Part shown: positions 25,990 to 34,808 of the stretch, in pieces
Layout of the letters: the number at the start of each line of letters is the position of its first letter
How positions within the stretch are numbered: the stretch's first letter is position 1
Source: Aquamicrobium sp. LC103
GTDB taxonomy: Bacteria; Pseudomonadota; Alphaproteobacteria; Rhizobiales; Rhizobiaceae
Reading direction: 5' to 3'
Assembly (NCBI RefSeq): GCF_001014615.2
Contig: NZ_LBCQ02000017.1
Location: 99,634-163,633 of the forward strand
DNA length: 64,000 nucleotides
Program-made: the position numbers and the translations under genes
Notes under the pieces: model-generated
Told to the model about the DNA's origin: nothing
Databases searched by the model: none
Seen by the model: only the letters and a program-made list of their open reading frames with translations

Positions 25990-26301
25990 CTGCGTCCTTT
26001 CGATCCATATCATGCTCCGGCCGCCCGTCGATCATTAAGGCGAGCCGAGGTGGAGGTGTATGGCCACCGGGGATTACGTGGAAGTTACACAGGACCGTCG
26101 GCATCGATGCCGGTCGAAAGTGAAAATTCGTGCACGAAAAACGGGTTCTGTCGCGAACACTTTTCAAAGATTCGACGACACAGGGGCGGCTCGCGCTTGG
26201 AGCCGCTTCATGTTGGCGTTGGTGCGTAGCGTCGGCAATTTACCTACGCCCTAAAGACAGTATGAGCACGCTTCGGGTCATCGACTGGATGCACGCCCTA
26301 G
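25990..26301. other. Intergenic stretch, no recognised feature
   Basis: This stretch carries the lipoprotein promoter at its left end. The rest shows several short open frames with no family resemblance. I see no RNA gene and no clear terminator. Confidence 0.4.
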
Positions 26302-27186
26302 CTAGGCTGATGTTCGCAAGGCCTCATCAAGCGAGCGGCGCCCATTGCCAGCAAGCCAGGACCTGAAGGTGAGGAGGTCGGGGTTCATTTCGCGCATGAC
26401 TTCCAAATCGACGTGCTCTGCAAGCGGCCCGTCTTCCAGGCTCTTCGCCATATGCGCGAGATCCGTGTTTGCAGCGAGAATGTCATCGGGAAAACGTTCA
26501 TAGGAGATTGGACGACCGGCGACTTCGCTGAAGGCGATCTCAAGCTCGCGCCCAGTAAGGCGGTCGCTCGCGATCTTAAGCGTCCTGCCGCCAAAGCGGG
26601 GCTTGTCGGCAAGCACGGCAGCAACAAACCTGCCGATGTCTTCTACGGCAGTAAGCTGAATAAAATGGTCCGGTCGGATCAGGGATATTAGCCGGCCCTC
26701 ATCCAGACCGAAACCGGGTCGCACGAGCATCTCCATGAAAATCATCGGCCGGATGATGGTTGTAGCTATGTCTAGTCCTCGAACATGCGCTTCGATACGA
26801 GGCTTGGCGTCAAAACGCGGAACGCCTGTCAGTTCATTCCCCACGCTGGCGCCCGACGAATAGGCAAAATGGTTGATGCCGGTTTCGGCAGCGATATCGG
26901 CAATCGAAATGCCGTGACGGACTTCATCCTCGGCGGCCAGGTTGGCTGGCAGTACGCTAAAGACGCCGTAGGCGTCTTTCATCGCTGAGCGGATCACATC
27001 TGTCTCTTCGAAAGAACCCTGCACTAGCTCCACGCCTGAATTCCGCAATTGCACGGACGCAGCTTCGGTGGGATCCAAAACAAGCGCGCGAACAACCCAA
27101 CCCGTATTCAACAAGGCTTTGGCGACAGATCCACCCTGTCTTCCGGTAGCGCCGAAAACCAGAATGGGGTGCTTGCTATTGGTCAC
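26302..27186 (-). CDS. NmrA-like NAD(P)-binding protein
   Basis: A 294-residue atypical short-chain dehydrogenase of the NmrA/HSCARG type. The dinucleotide motif VFGATGRQGGSVAKALL is at the N-terminus, and the usual active-site Tyr-x-x-x-Lys is absent, as in NmrA proteins that sense rather than convert NADP. The text NHFAYSSGASVG and the C-terminal RPISYERF are typical. I start at GTG 27186 because GAGGG lies 6 bases upstream; the open frame extends further but overlaps the divergent promoter. It is divergent from an HxlR regulator, a common arrangement in which the regulator controls the reductase-like gene. Confidence 0.88.
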   Translation of the reverse strand: MTNSKHPILVFGATGRQGGSVAKALLNTGWVVRALVLDPTEAASVQLRNSGVELVQGSFEETDVIRSAMKDAYGVFSVLPANLAAEDEVRHGISIADIAAETGINHFAYSSGASVGNELTGVPRFDAKPRIEAHVRGLDIATTIIRPMIFMEMLVRPGFGLDEGRLISLIRPDHFIQLTAVEDIGRFVAAVLADKPRFGGRTLKIASDRLTGRELEIAFSEVAGRPISYERFPDDILAANTDLAHMAKSLEDGPLAEHVDLEVMREMNPDLLTFRSWLAGNGRRSLDEALRTSA

Positions 27187-27223
27187 TTGAAACCCTCGCG
27201 TTAAACAAGGGCCATCCATATAT

Positions 27224-27239
27224 ACGAATCCAATTTCGT
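27224..27239. promoter_or_regulatory. Short inverted repeat in the NmrA/HxlR divergent promoter
   Basis: ACGAA and TTCGT are separated by 6 bases in the 89-base gap between the divergent starts. HxlR proteins bind short dyads in such gaps, so this is a candidate operator. With 5-bp arms it could also be chance. Confidence 0.3.
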
Positions 27240-27275
27240 CGGAAGACGGCACATTTTTCAGCATCAGGCACACGG

Positions 27276-27689
27276 ATGATACCCTTGGACGAAGAGATCG
27301 ATGCCGGCACGCTGCACGGGTCAGAGAACGACAAACAATTCAGGCCCATTCCGTCAAACGGGGTCTGCAGCCTGCTGAGTGACAAATGGACTGTGCCGGT
27401 TCTTTGGCGTCTTTCTCTCGCTGAGGATCGTCGGCTCCGCTTTTCAGCATTGAGAAAAGAGACTGGTGAAATCACCCAGCGCATGCTGACGCTCACGCTG
27501 CGCAATCTCGAGCGCGACGGATTTATTATACGCCACTATTTCCCTGAAGTGCCACCGCGTGTCGAGTATGAGCTGACGGAGATCGGCCACGGAGCCTTGC
27601 GCGCTCTTGAGGAGTTTAACTTCTGGGTCCGCGACAATTTGAACTCCATCACGGCAAACCGGCGCGCTTACGACCAGACGGAGTTGTAA
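27276..27689 (+). CDS. HxlR-family transcriptional regulator
   Basis: A 137-residue MarR-like winged-helix regulator of the HxlR family. The diagnostic N-terminal Cys followed by D-K-W (VCSLLSDKWTVPVLWRL, about residues 29-45) is present; this Cys senses electrophiles or oxidants in several members. The recognition helix region is EITQRMLTLTLRNLERDGFI and the wing is PPRVEYELTEIG. It is divergent from the NmrA-like gene and probably represses it until stress occurs. Confidence 0.92.
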   Translation: MIPLDEEIDAGTLHGSENDKQFRPIPSNGVCSLLSDKWTVPVLWRLSLAEDRRLRFSALRKETGEITQRMLTLTLRNLERDGFIIRHYFPEVPPRVEYELTEIGHGALRALEEFNFWVRDNLNSITANRRAYDQTEL

Positions 27690-27720
27690 TCCAAATCCCG
27701 AGGACAACGAGGCGTCACCA

Positions 27721-27995
27721 TTGACCTTGGCGGTCGAGCAGTATGTAACCGTCAGCAAGTACGCTGGCGCGTTCCTGCATACCTTCACGTTTCACTCGGC
27801 GCGCCGCCACGATCCACTGCTTGGGGCGATTGCGTTGCTGAAACGGCTCTACTCGGACACGCGTCGGAGACTCCTGGATCGCGTTCCAGTCACCCACCTC
27901 AGTCAGGTCGATTGAAAACTCATTTTCGGGCAGGGGAAGCCGATCGCCGGCCGTATGAGATTGCAACGCTCGCGGCGCTACGAGATCGGCTTCGG
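27721..27995 (+). pseudogene. Remnant of a Tn3-family transposase
   Basis: The frame from 27721 reads VSKYAGAFLHTFTF, DPLLGAIALLKRLY and RVPVTHLSQVD, then hits TGA at 27913-27915 (probably a former Arg codon), continues as KLIFGQGKP, and after a frameshift reads DRRPYEIATLAALRDRL (to 27995). These pieces follow the order of a middle segment of Tn3-type TnpA, where a D-R-R-x-Y-E-x-A-x-L-A-x-L-R-D-R-L motif occurs. At least one stop and one frameshift make it dead. The rest of the transposon was not found. Confidence 0.6.
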
Positions 27996-28420
27996 AGACC
28001 TTCTGAAGCGCGAGGTGCTTCGTCTGAACAAACATCAAGGTTCGCCGGCGCAACCAGGACGACGGACACCACCCCTATCGAGACAAAACTCGCCGTAGAA
28101 GCCACCTCATGAACGACGTTGTGCAACATTCCTCGATAGCTGTCACGGCCAAAGCCATGACAGCCGCTAGCGCCGCCGGCGCAGCAGCATGTCGTAGGTG
28201 GGCACGCTGCCTGCTGGCTGCGGCGACTGCACTTGCAACGATCGCCCTTGCTCCGTTTATAGGACAGGCTGAAACGCCTTGTTTCTGTTTCTCGACACCA
28301 TAAGTTTCCCCTCAGGTGGCGACCTTTGGACACGAAACTAGCCCCTATTGGTGGCAGGGCAGAGCATTCGGAAAGTCTACAAGGAATTTGAAGATGATAT
28401 GAAGCCGTTCCCGGTGTCCC
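27996..28420. other. Non-coding stretch after the transposase remnant
   Basis: No intact gene was recognised. A 64-codon frame at 28109-28303 encodes an Ala-rich hydrophobic string, but it has no clear ribosome site and probably reflects composition. Near 28334-28354 the sequence GGACACGAAACTAGCCCC could be a degraded transposon end, but no partner was found. Confidence 0.35.
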
Positions 28421-29020
28421 TCACGTGAGGCCATTTACAACACGGGCTTGGTAGGGTGCACGGGCAGCAAGCCGGTCGCGGTATAATCCCAGCGCCCGCA
28501 GGTCGGGCTTGTCGACCGCAAGCAGGAACCAGCGATGCAGGGCCGGTCCGGCGGCAATGTCGGCAAGCGTGAAGGCGTTGCCGGCAATGTAATCACGGTT
28601 TTGCAGTTGCGCGTCCAGAAGTCGAAAGGTTGCAATCACCGGCGCGACCAGCGTCTCTTGAATCTCTGCGCCCTTAATGCTCTTGCGAAGCCGTCCAAGC
28701 GGCGGCACGAGCCCAGTCGCGCTCCAGTCCATCCACATATCGACGCAAGCGCGTGCGCCGACCTCCGTTGGCCACAAAGCGGCGGCGCCGAAACGACCTG
28801 CAAGATAGCGCAGCACCGCATTCGATTCCCAAACAATCACATCCCCGTCGACGACGGTCGGTACCTTGCCATGAGGGTTCATGGCCCTATAGGCGAGCGT
28901 GTCGGTGCCACCAAACCGGCCTCCGCATTCTATTTGCTCGAAGACCTGCCCGATTTCGTCGAGCAGCCAGTAAATCTTGGCGGAGTTGGAGGAATTGGAA
29001 CGGCCGTAGACCTTCAGCAT
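28421..29020 (-). CDS. Glutathione S-transferase family protein
   Basis: A 199-residue two-domain GST. The thioredoxin-like N-terminal domain begins MLKVYGRSNSSNSAKIYWLL, where one of the serines may be the catalytic residue, and contains the cis-Pro GKVPTVVDGD and the glutathione-binding WESNAVLRYLA. The C-terminal all-helical domain carries the conserved FTLADIAAGP. It should conjugate or remove glutathione on an organic compound. It lies 17 bases downstream of a PrpD-family gene in the same direction, as the last gene of the unit starting at 31772, which links it to the catabolic island. Confidence 0.92.
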   Translation of the reverse strand: MLKVYGRSNSSNSAKIYWLLDEIGQVFEQIECGGRFGGTDTLAYRAMNPHGKVPTVVDGDVIVWESNAVLRYLAGRFGAAALWPTEVGARACVDMWMDWSATGLVPPLGRLRKSIKGAEIQETLVAPVIATFRLLDAQLQNRDYIAGNAFTLADIAAGPALHRWFLLAVDKPDLRALGLYRDRLAARAPYQARVVNGLT

Positions 29021-29037
29021 GGCAGAAGCCCTCTCTT

Positions 29038-30390
29038 CTAGCGCGAAATACCGTCTATGATGGCGGAGACGTCCCGAGCCGTGTCGAGCGCCAGTATCAT
29101 TTCGAACAGGTCCCGTGCTTGTTGCGCATCGGCGCGGCCGCGCAGGCAGTCGATGAATTTCGCCTCGCGTTCCGCGTCGGAGAGCGGTCGGTCAGGGCCG
29201 CGCCCCAGCGCGGTCGAGGCTTGCGCGTCGAGGAGGGTACCGTCGCAGAGCGTCACGCGAAGCTCAGCCAGATATTCGTCGGCCCCACTTCGCCTATGCA
29301 CGGTGGTCTTCTCCATCAGCGCCGCCACATCCGGCGTGAGAAACGACACGTCGTCGAAATCACCGAGGCCGATCGCTCCGGTCTGCAACGCCTTCGCGGT
29401 CAGAAACTGGATGCTAAACTTGGCATCAAGCCCGGTGCGCGGCGCAGCACGGTCGGTATGGGCAAGCCGGCGCGGATGCGACCAGATATCGATCCGCTCG
29501 ATCCGTTCGGGCGTAATTACCCCTTTTGCGGCATGAATCTCCAGCGCGGCATCAATGGCCGAATGCGCGCTGCCGCAACACGGATGCTGCTTCACAGACA
29601 GGCCGGAGCCGAGGATTTCGAGCCCTTCATCCCAGCCGTTCAGCGCGCACTGCGGATCGAAAGCAGCAGCACCGTTGAACAGATTGAAGAAGCCATAGTT
29701 GTGCTCGAATGCGTCTAGATTGGCCCGCATCCCCTGCGATACGGTTGTGGCAGCCAGGAGGCCGTTATAGGCGGCCTGACCGACATGCAGTGGCTTGACC
29801 GGTGTGCCGAAATTCGCCTTCACGCCGCTTGCCAGAGAGACCGCAACGGCAAGCGCCTGAGCCAGGAGCCCATCGTCGAATCGCAGCAGTCGGGCTGCGG
29901 CTGCTGCCGCGCCGAACACGCCAAGCGTCGAGGTTGGGTGCCATCCCTTTTCGTAGTGATGCGGCATGACGGCCCGCGCCAACCGGATTTCCACTTCGAT
30001 GCCGGCCAGATAGCTTTCGACGACTGCCCGCCCGTCCAGACCGCGCTCCTGCGCCAGTGCGAGAATGGCGGGCACTACAGGCGCGGAAGGGTGCGCGCCC
30101 ATCACGGTGCTGCAATCGTCGTAGTCGAGCGCATGAGCGGACGTGCCGTTGAGGAGCGCTGCATGCAGTATCGAATAGCGACCAGGACGGCCGATGGCGC
30201 AGACAGTGCCGTGACGACCGTCGGCACCCAGAACCCTGGCGATCGGGTCGAGGAACGGTGCCGCGCTGCCGGCGACCATCACCCCCAGAGTGTCGGCAAG
30301 CGCGCGGGTTGCCAAGGCGACGGCCTCCGGCGGGCAGGTGTCGAATGAAATCGCATTGGCACGCTGGGCCAGATCCAGAGAGAAGCTCAT
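29038..30390 (-). CDS. MmgE/PrpD family protein (1 of 4)
   Basis: A 450-residue member of the MmgE/PrpD family (2-methylcitrate dehydratase, cis-aconitate decarboxylase, iminodisuccinate epimerase and others), which act on di- and tricarboxylates without an iron-sulfur cluster. The family motif HALDYDDCSTVMGAHPS is near residue 85, and HHYEKGWHPTSTLG, VKANFGTPVKPLHVGQAA and KQHPCCGSAHSAIDAA follow in order. I start at ATG 30390, with GAGG 8 bases upstream; a GTG at 30399 would overlap the previous stop as GTGA. It is very close in layout to the next gene, so the pair probably arose by duplication. The substrate is unknown. Confidence 0.9.
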   Translation of the reverse strand: MSFSLDLAQRANAISFDTCPPEAVALATRALADTLGVMVAGSAAPFLDPIARVLGADGRHGTVCAIGRPGRYSILHAALLNGTSAHALDYDDCSTVMGAHPSAPVVPAILALAQERGLDGRAVVESYLAGIEVEIRLARAVMPHHYEKGWHPTSTLGVFGAAAAAARLLRFDDGLLAQALAVAVSLASGVKANFGTPVKPLHVGQAAYNGLLAATTVSQGMRANLDAFEHNYGFFNLFNGAAAFDPQCALNGWDEGLEILGSGLSVKQHPCCGSAHSAIDAALEIHAAKGVITPERIERIDIWSHPRRLAHTDRAAPRTGLDAKFSIQFLTAKALQTGAIGLGDFDDVSFLTPDVAALMEKTTVHRRSGADEYLAELRVTLCDGTLLDAQASTALGRGPDRPLSDAEREAKFIDCLRGRADAQQARDLFEMILALDTARDVSAIIDGISR

Positions 30391-30395
30391 CCGTG

Positions 30396-31772
30396 TCACC
30401 TCGCAGATCCGGATCGGTCGGAGGTCGCTTTCTCGATGGCCTTGGTCAGCAGGCGCATCGATCGCAGTCCGTCCAGTGCCATCAGCATGTCGAAGATCTC
30501 CGAGGCGCCGGCCGCACTGACAGCGCGGCTCGCACAGTCGGCGAACTTAGCCGCCAGCATTGCCGGCGGCAGCGGCACTTCCGGCCCTCGCCCGAGCGGA
30601 GCCGTGACGGCTTTCATGCAGACCGTGCCATCGGCCAGCGTGACGCGCAATTCAGCGCCGTAGTCATTCGTCAAATCGTCAAGTGGCTCCATGACGACGC
30701 GGTCCATCACCCGCGTTACGACCGGATCGTGCAAGGCATCCTCCTCGAAATGATCGAGCGTTACGGCACCGTCGACGAGCCCCCGCGCTACAGCGTAGGG
30801 CAGCGAAAACTTGGCGTTCAGCGCGCTGGTTGCGGGGTTGCGTACATGGGGAAGAAGGCGGCGCGGATGCATGCGCACCAGCACGGAAACGATCGCTTCC
30901 GGCGAGACATCGCTTTCCTCACGCAAGGCGATCGCCGCATCGATCGCGCCATGCACGCTGTAGACACAGGGATACTTCTTGATCGAGATGCCGGGATCCA
31001 GCAGATCGAGCGGCTGCCCCCAGTCAATCAGCATCTTCGCCGCGTCGTGATTGCCCGGTCCGTTGAAGACGTCAAGGAAGCCCTGGCGGTCTTCCAGTGC
31101 CCCCGGGGCTGCAGCGAGCCCCTTCTTCGCCAGCAGGGCCGCAAAGAGCCCGTTGCGCGCGGCTATCCCGGCATGCATTGGCTTCGTCGGCGTGCCGAAA
31201 TTGGCCTTGACGCCGGAAGCGAACGATACGCAGGCTGACAAGGCATGGGCCGTTTGTTCGGCTGAAAGTCCCAACAGGCGCGCGGCAGCCGCGGCAGCAC
31301 CGAAGATGCCGAGCGTCGCCGTAGGATGCCAGCCCTTCTCGTAGTGGTGAAAATTGACGCCTCTGGCCAGCCGCGTCGCCGTCTCCACGCCGACGATATA
31401 TGCATCGAGAAAGTCGCGACCGCTGGCATCCCGTTCCTCCGCCAGCGCCAGCAGACCGGGTACGATGATGACCGTGGGATGGCCCGATAGCGATTTGCTT
31501 GTGTCGTCGTAGTCCAGCGCATGGCCGGCGGTGCCATTGACGAAAGCAGCCTCGAGCTGTCCCAGCCGACGATTTCGGCCAAGTACAAGGCAGGCGCCTG
31601 GCGCATAGCTATCGGCGTTGAGCGCTGCATCGGTCGTCTCGGTGTTGGCGCCCAGAAGCGTGCAACCGATCATGTCGGCGATCGCGTCCTTCGCCCATTT
31701 GACCGCCCGTGGGTCGAAGGTTTCGCGATCGAGCGCCAACGCTCGTTCGGCGATCTGCAAGGCCAGGGGCAT
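30396..31772 (-). CDS. MmgE/PrpD family protein (2 of 4)
   Basis: A 458-residue paralogue of the preceding protein, with the same ordered motifs: HALDYDDTSKSLSGHPT, FHHYEKGWHPTATLG, VKANFGTPTKPMHAG and KKYPCVYSVHGAIDAA. The Cys-Cys of protein 1 is CV here. These enzymes usually dehydrate, isomerise or epimerise a hydroxy- or amino-dicarboxylate. It is the first gene of a leftward unit (PrpD2-PrpD1-GST), and its start faces the rightward Cys/Met-metabolism enzyme gene across about 300 bases that contain the 17-bp shared motif at 31973. Confidence 0.9.
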   Translation of the reverse strand: MPLALQIAERALALDRETFDPRAVKWAKDAIADMIGCTLLGANTETTDAALNADSYAPGACLVLGRNRRLGQLEAAFVNGTAGHALDYDDTSKSLSGHPTVIIVPGLLALAEERDASGRDFLDAYIVGVETATRLARGVNFHHYEKGWHPTATLGIFGAAAAAARLLGLSAEQTAHALSACVSFASGVKANFGTPTKPMHAGIAARNGLFAALLAKKGLAAAPGALEDRQGFLDVFNGPGNHDAAKMLIDWGQPLDLLDPGISIKKYPCVYSVHGAIDAAIALREESDVSPEAIVSVLVRMHPRRLLPHVRNPATSALNAKFSLPYAVARGLVDGAVTLDHFEEDALHDPVVTRVMDRVVMEPLDDLTNDYGAELRVTLADGTVCMKAVTAPLGRGPEVPLPPAMLAAKFADCASRAVSAAGASEIFDMLMALDGLRSMRLLTKAIEKATSDRSGSAR

Positions 31773-31953
31773 GGATTGCGGTCTCCGGATGGTCCGGCTC
31801 GCATCGACCGGCGCGTATGAACAAGCTGGAAGGCGGGTGGCCGGCAGGGCCGGACACCTGCGGCCGTGCGACGCCGCTCCTGCCGGTGGTGTGTTTTAGT
31901 CTCCGGGTCGCCTCCCTCCCGTGCGGAAGTCTCGGCGGCCGAACGAACCTCAT

Positions 31954-31989
31954 TTGACAACTTAAGTGCTAATGTATACCGATGTTTTT
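31954..31989 (+). promoter_or_regulatory. Promoter-like hexamer and shared 17-bp motif, copy 1
   Basis: TTGACA at 31954-31959 is followed after 15 bases by TATACC, a possible sigma-70-type promoter. The motif TGTATACCGATGTTTTT (31973-31989) overlaps it and is matched at 16 of 17 positions by the copy at 50644-50660 and closely by the copy at 42667-42683. The GTATAC core resembles operators of FCD-type GntR regulators, one of which is encoded at 34809. Confidence 0.6.
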
Positions 31990-32068
31990 CAGGGTGCAAC
32001 GTGTCTTTTCAAGTTTCGCCCTGGCCCCTTCGGGTCGACACAGGCAGGCAGTGTTGGAGAACCATCTC

Positions 32069-33229
32069 ATGAGCGGCGATTACCGGCCCGATACCGTTCT
32101 GGCGCATGCCGGACGGGACCCGAAGGCGCACAAAGGCGCTGTCAACGTCCCGGTCTACCGAGCATCCACAATCTTGATGCCGAACCTGGCAACGCTGGAT
32201 GCCAAGGAAACGCTACGTGTGCGCTATGCTCGGCGCGGCACGCCGACGACGCATGCGCTCGAAGAGGCGGTCTGTGCGCTGGAGCACGGCGATCACGCGC
32301 TGGTCGCCCCCTCCGGCGTAATGGCGATCAGCGTCGTCCTGATCAGCTACGCCGAGCCTGGTGCGCACATTCTGGTGACCGACAACACCTATGCGCCGGT
32401 GCGCAAGTTCTGTGAGGGCGTTCTGCGCCGGATGGGCGTTGAAACAACCTATTTCGATCCAGCTGCAGGCGCCGAAATCGAAGCGCTTATCCGCCCGGAA
32501 ACTGGTCTTATCTGGATGGAATCGCCCGGCTCGCAGACCTTCGAGATTCAGGACGTGAAAGCGATCGCAGCGATCGCCAAACGCCGCGGCGTCACCACTG
32601 CGATCGACAACACCTGGAGTGGCGGGCACTTTTTCAAGCCACTGGAGGTGGGCGTGGACATCTCGGTCCAGGCCGGCACGAAATATATCTCCGGCCATTC
32701 CGACATCATGCTCGGAACAATTGCCTGTAACGCGGCCTGCTATGACCGCCTTCGCGAAATCTACCTGCGTTTCGGCGTCTGCATCAGCCCTGACGATGCC
32801 TTTCTGGCATTGCGCGGCTTGCGCACCCTCAGTCTGCGGTTGCGTCAGCATTACGAATCCGGGCTGATGGTCGCGCAATGGCTGGAGCAGCAGGGCGAGG
32901 TCATCCGCGTGCTTCATCCCGCCCTGCCCTCCAGCCCCTATCACAATCTGTGGAAGGCCCAGTTCACGGGCGCTTCCGGCCTGTTCGGAATGGTGATCCA
33001 CGAGCAGGACCGCACCCGTCTCGCGCGGATGTTCGATGGTTTCGGCCTGTTCGGCATGGGCTCGAGTTGGGGTGGCTTCGAAAGCCTGATGACGCCGACC
33101 AATCCGGCTGCGAACCGCAGCGCCACCCATTGGGACCCGAATGGGCAGACGATCCGCATCCATGTCGGCCTCGAAGATCCACGCGATCTCATCAACGACA
33201 TTCGCGCGGGATTCGACCGGCTGCGCTGA
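32069..33229 (+). CDS. Cys/Met metabolism PLP-dependent enzyme (cystathionine beta-lyase-like)
   Basis: A 386-residue PLP enzyme of fold type I. The PLP lysine is in QAGTKYISGHSDIMLG (about residue 207), with the cofactor-binding ALVAPSGVMAIS near 86 and the IDNTWSGGHFFKPLE segment near 180. The fine text (YARRGTPTTHALEEA and SSWGGFESL) is of the cystathionine beta-lyase (MetC) type, which splits C-S bonds to thiol, pyruvate and ammonia. Start at ATG 32069, with GGAG 10 bases upstream; an earlier in-frame ATG at 31982 would fall within the shared motif. Placement between PrpD genes suggests cleavage of a C-S or C-N bond in the island's substrate rather than methionine synthesis. Confidence 0.88.
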   Translation: MSGDYRPDTVLAHAGRDPKAHKGAVNVPVYRASTILMPNLATLDAKETLRVRYARRGTPTTHALEEAVCALEHGDHALVAPSGVMAISVVLISYAEPGAHILVTDNTYAPVRKFCEGVLRRMGVETTYFDPAAGAEIEALIRPETGLIWMESPGSQTFEIQDVKAIAAIAKRRGVTTAIDNTWSGGHFFKPLEVGVDISVQAGTKYISGHSDIMLGTIACNAACYDRLREIYLRFGVCISPDDAFLALRGLRTLSLRLRQHYESGLMVAQWLEQQGEVIRVLHPALPSSPYHNLWKAQFTGASGLFGMVIHEQDRTRLARMFDGFGLFGMGSSWGGFESLMTPTNPAANRSATHWDPNGQTIRIHVGLEDPRDLINDIRAGFDRLR

Positions 33230-33283
33230 ATTCAGCTGCCCTGCCCGAATTTTCGTCGTTCCGCAAAGCAAGGAACCCCTCTG

Positions 33284-34657
33284 ATGACCGAGCCGCATCA
33301 ACAGTCGGACCGTTCAGCCACCCTCGCCAGCTTTGTCGCGCGAGCCACCACGATGCCCCTGCCAGAAGAAGTTCAGGAAGCTGGCAGGCAGGCACTGGCC
33401 GACTACATCGGCGTCTCGGTGGCCGGGCATGCAGATCCTGCCGTCAAGGCGCTGCGCAAGTTGGCAAATAGCTGGAACGCACCCGGCGGCGCACGCATCT
33501 TCCTCGGCCCTCAGACCCAGCCGGCGGTTGCAGCACTCCTTAACGGTACGATGACCCATGCGATGGACCTGGATGACGTGCATTATGCCGGTGGAGGCCA
33601 TCCGAGCGGTCCGTGCTGGTCGGCGGCACTCACACTGGCACAGCATCACGGACTGGCGGATACGACGGCGCTGAGAGCGTTCGTGACCGGTTACGAAGTC
33701 ATGTCCCGGCTGGGCGGCGGCGGACAATCAGGAGTAGGACGCACGCTCCAGCATCGCGGGTTTCACCCCACTTCGATTTTCGGCCGGGCCGGTGCGGCGG
33801 CAAGCGCCTGCGTGGTCCTCGGGCTGACAAAGGAAGAGGCGGCGAGTGCGCTCGGCGTTGCGGCAACGACGGCCGGCGGGCTGGTCGGCTCCTTTGGCAC
33901 GCATTCCAAGCCGTTTCATGCCGGCAAAGCAGCGATGGACGGCATCATGGCCGCCGAAATGGCGCAGAGCGGTTTCCTGGCGGCCTCTGACCTGTTTGAA
34001 ATCGATAAGGGCATCCTTCCATCCTTTCTGAAGGATGCCGAATACGTGCTGCCTGAACTCGACTTCACACAACAATGGTATGTGCTGCGCAACGGCTACA
34101 AGCGTTTTGCCTCCTGTCGCGCCACCCATGCCGCGGCTGAGGCTGCGCAGGGCGTGAGAGGCAGGCTCGGCAATCGGCGCATCGAAGCGATCAGGGCATA
34201 TGTCAATCCGATCGCGCTTGTCGCCGCCGGAAATCCTGCCCCGAAAACCGGGCTGGAAGCCCGTTTCAGCACCCATTGCTGTATCGCCATGGGCCTGGCT
34301 GGCTATCGCCTTAGTGCGTTCGATTTTACCGATGATATCATCAACGATCCGATCGTTGCCGATCTCACGCCGCGCGTCACTTGTATTCCAGTGAAGGGAC
34401 AGTCGGAAGTCGCCGCGCGTCTCGAAATCACCCTTTCGGACGGCCAGACACTTGAAGCCGTGGTCGATGTCGTGCTCGGCCATCCCGACACGCCTTTGAG
34501 CTGGGCGCAGATCGAAGACAAGTTCAAAGGTCTTGTCGAACCTGTTCTGGGTGGAACAAGAGCCAACGGCCTGTTTGTCACCGTGCGCCGTTTCGGGGAA
34601 GGGATGGATGGCCTGGCGTCGATTGCCTCACTGCTAGCTGGCGACACCGGTACCTGA
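33284..34657 (+). CDS. MmgE/PrpD family protein (3 of 4)
   Basis: A 457-residue MmgE/PrpD protein, more distant from the pair at 29038-31772. Motifs: THAMDLDDVHYAGGGHPS, LQHRGFHPTSIFGRAGAAAS, GGLVGSFGTHSKPFHAG and KRFASCRATHAAAEAA. The dicarboxylate-binding loops keep the family layout, but the C-terminal part differs. AAGGA lies 9 bases before ATG 33284. It follows the PLP enzyme by 54 bases, so both should be co-transcribed and may act in sequence. Confidence 0.9.
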   Translation: MTEPHQQSDRSATLASFVARATTMPLPEEVQEAGRQALADYIGVSVAGHADPAVKALRKLANSWNAPGGARIFLGPQTQPAVAALLNGTMTHAMDLDDVHYAGGGHPSGPCWSAALTLAQHHGLADTTALRAFVTGYEVMSRLGGGGQSGVGRTLQHRGFHPTSIFGRAGAAASACVVLGLTKEEAASALGVAATTAGGLVGSFGTHSKPFHAGKAAMDGIMAAEMAQSGFLAASDLFEIDKGILPSFLKDAEYVLPELDFTQQWYVLRNGYKRFASCRATHAAAEAAQGVRGRLGNRRIEAIRAYVNPIALVAAGNPAPKTGLEARFSTHCCIAMGLAGYRLSAFDFTDDIINDPIVADLTPRVTCIPVKGQSEVAARLEITLSDGQTLEAVVDVVLGHPDTPLSWAQIEDKFKGLVEPVLGGTRANGLFVTVRRFGEGMDGLASIASLLAGDTGT

Positions 34658-34808
34658 CGCCCGCTCCAGGGCGCCGTGTCTGTGAACTCCAACCGTTCCG
34701 GCTTGGCTCACAGCCCTCTTTTGGTTATCGATTAACTTGGATGGTGTCTTTGCGGCCCTGTCGTGCCGGCTCGCACGCGGCGCGCGGCCGGTGGGAGGGA
34801 CAGAGCAG

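Noticed and set aside
28109..28303. Ala-rich 64-codon frame as a small membrane or secreted protein
   Set aside because: No ribosome site and no similarity; it lies in a region of transposon debris.
28334..28354. GGACACGAAACTAGCCCC as a possible Tn3-type inverted-repeat end
   Set aside because: It ends in a GGGG-type tip on the minus strand, as Tn3 ends do, but no matching partner or target-site duplication was found in the window.
30258..31238. Long plus-strand frame of over 300 codons opposite the PrpD genes
   Set aside because: It is antisense to well-supported PrpD-family genes and rich in Arg/His, as expected of a shadow frame in GC-rich DNA.
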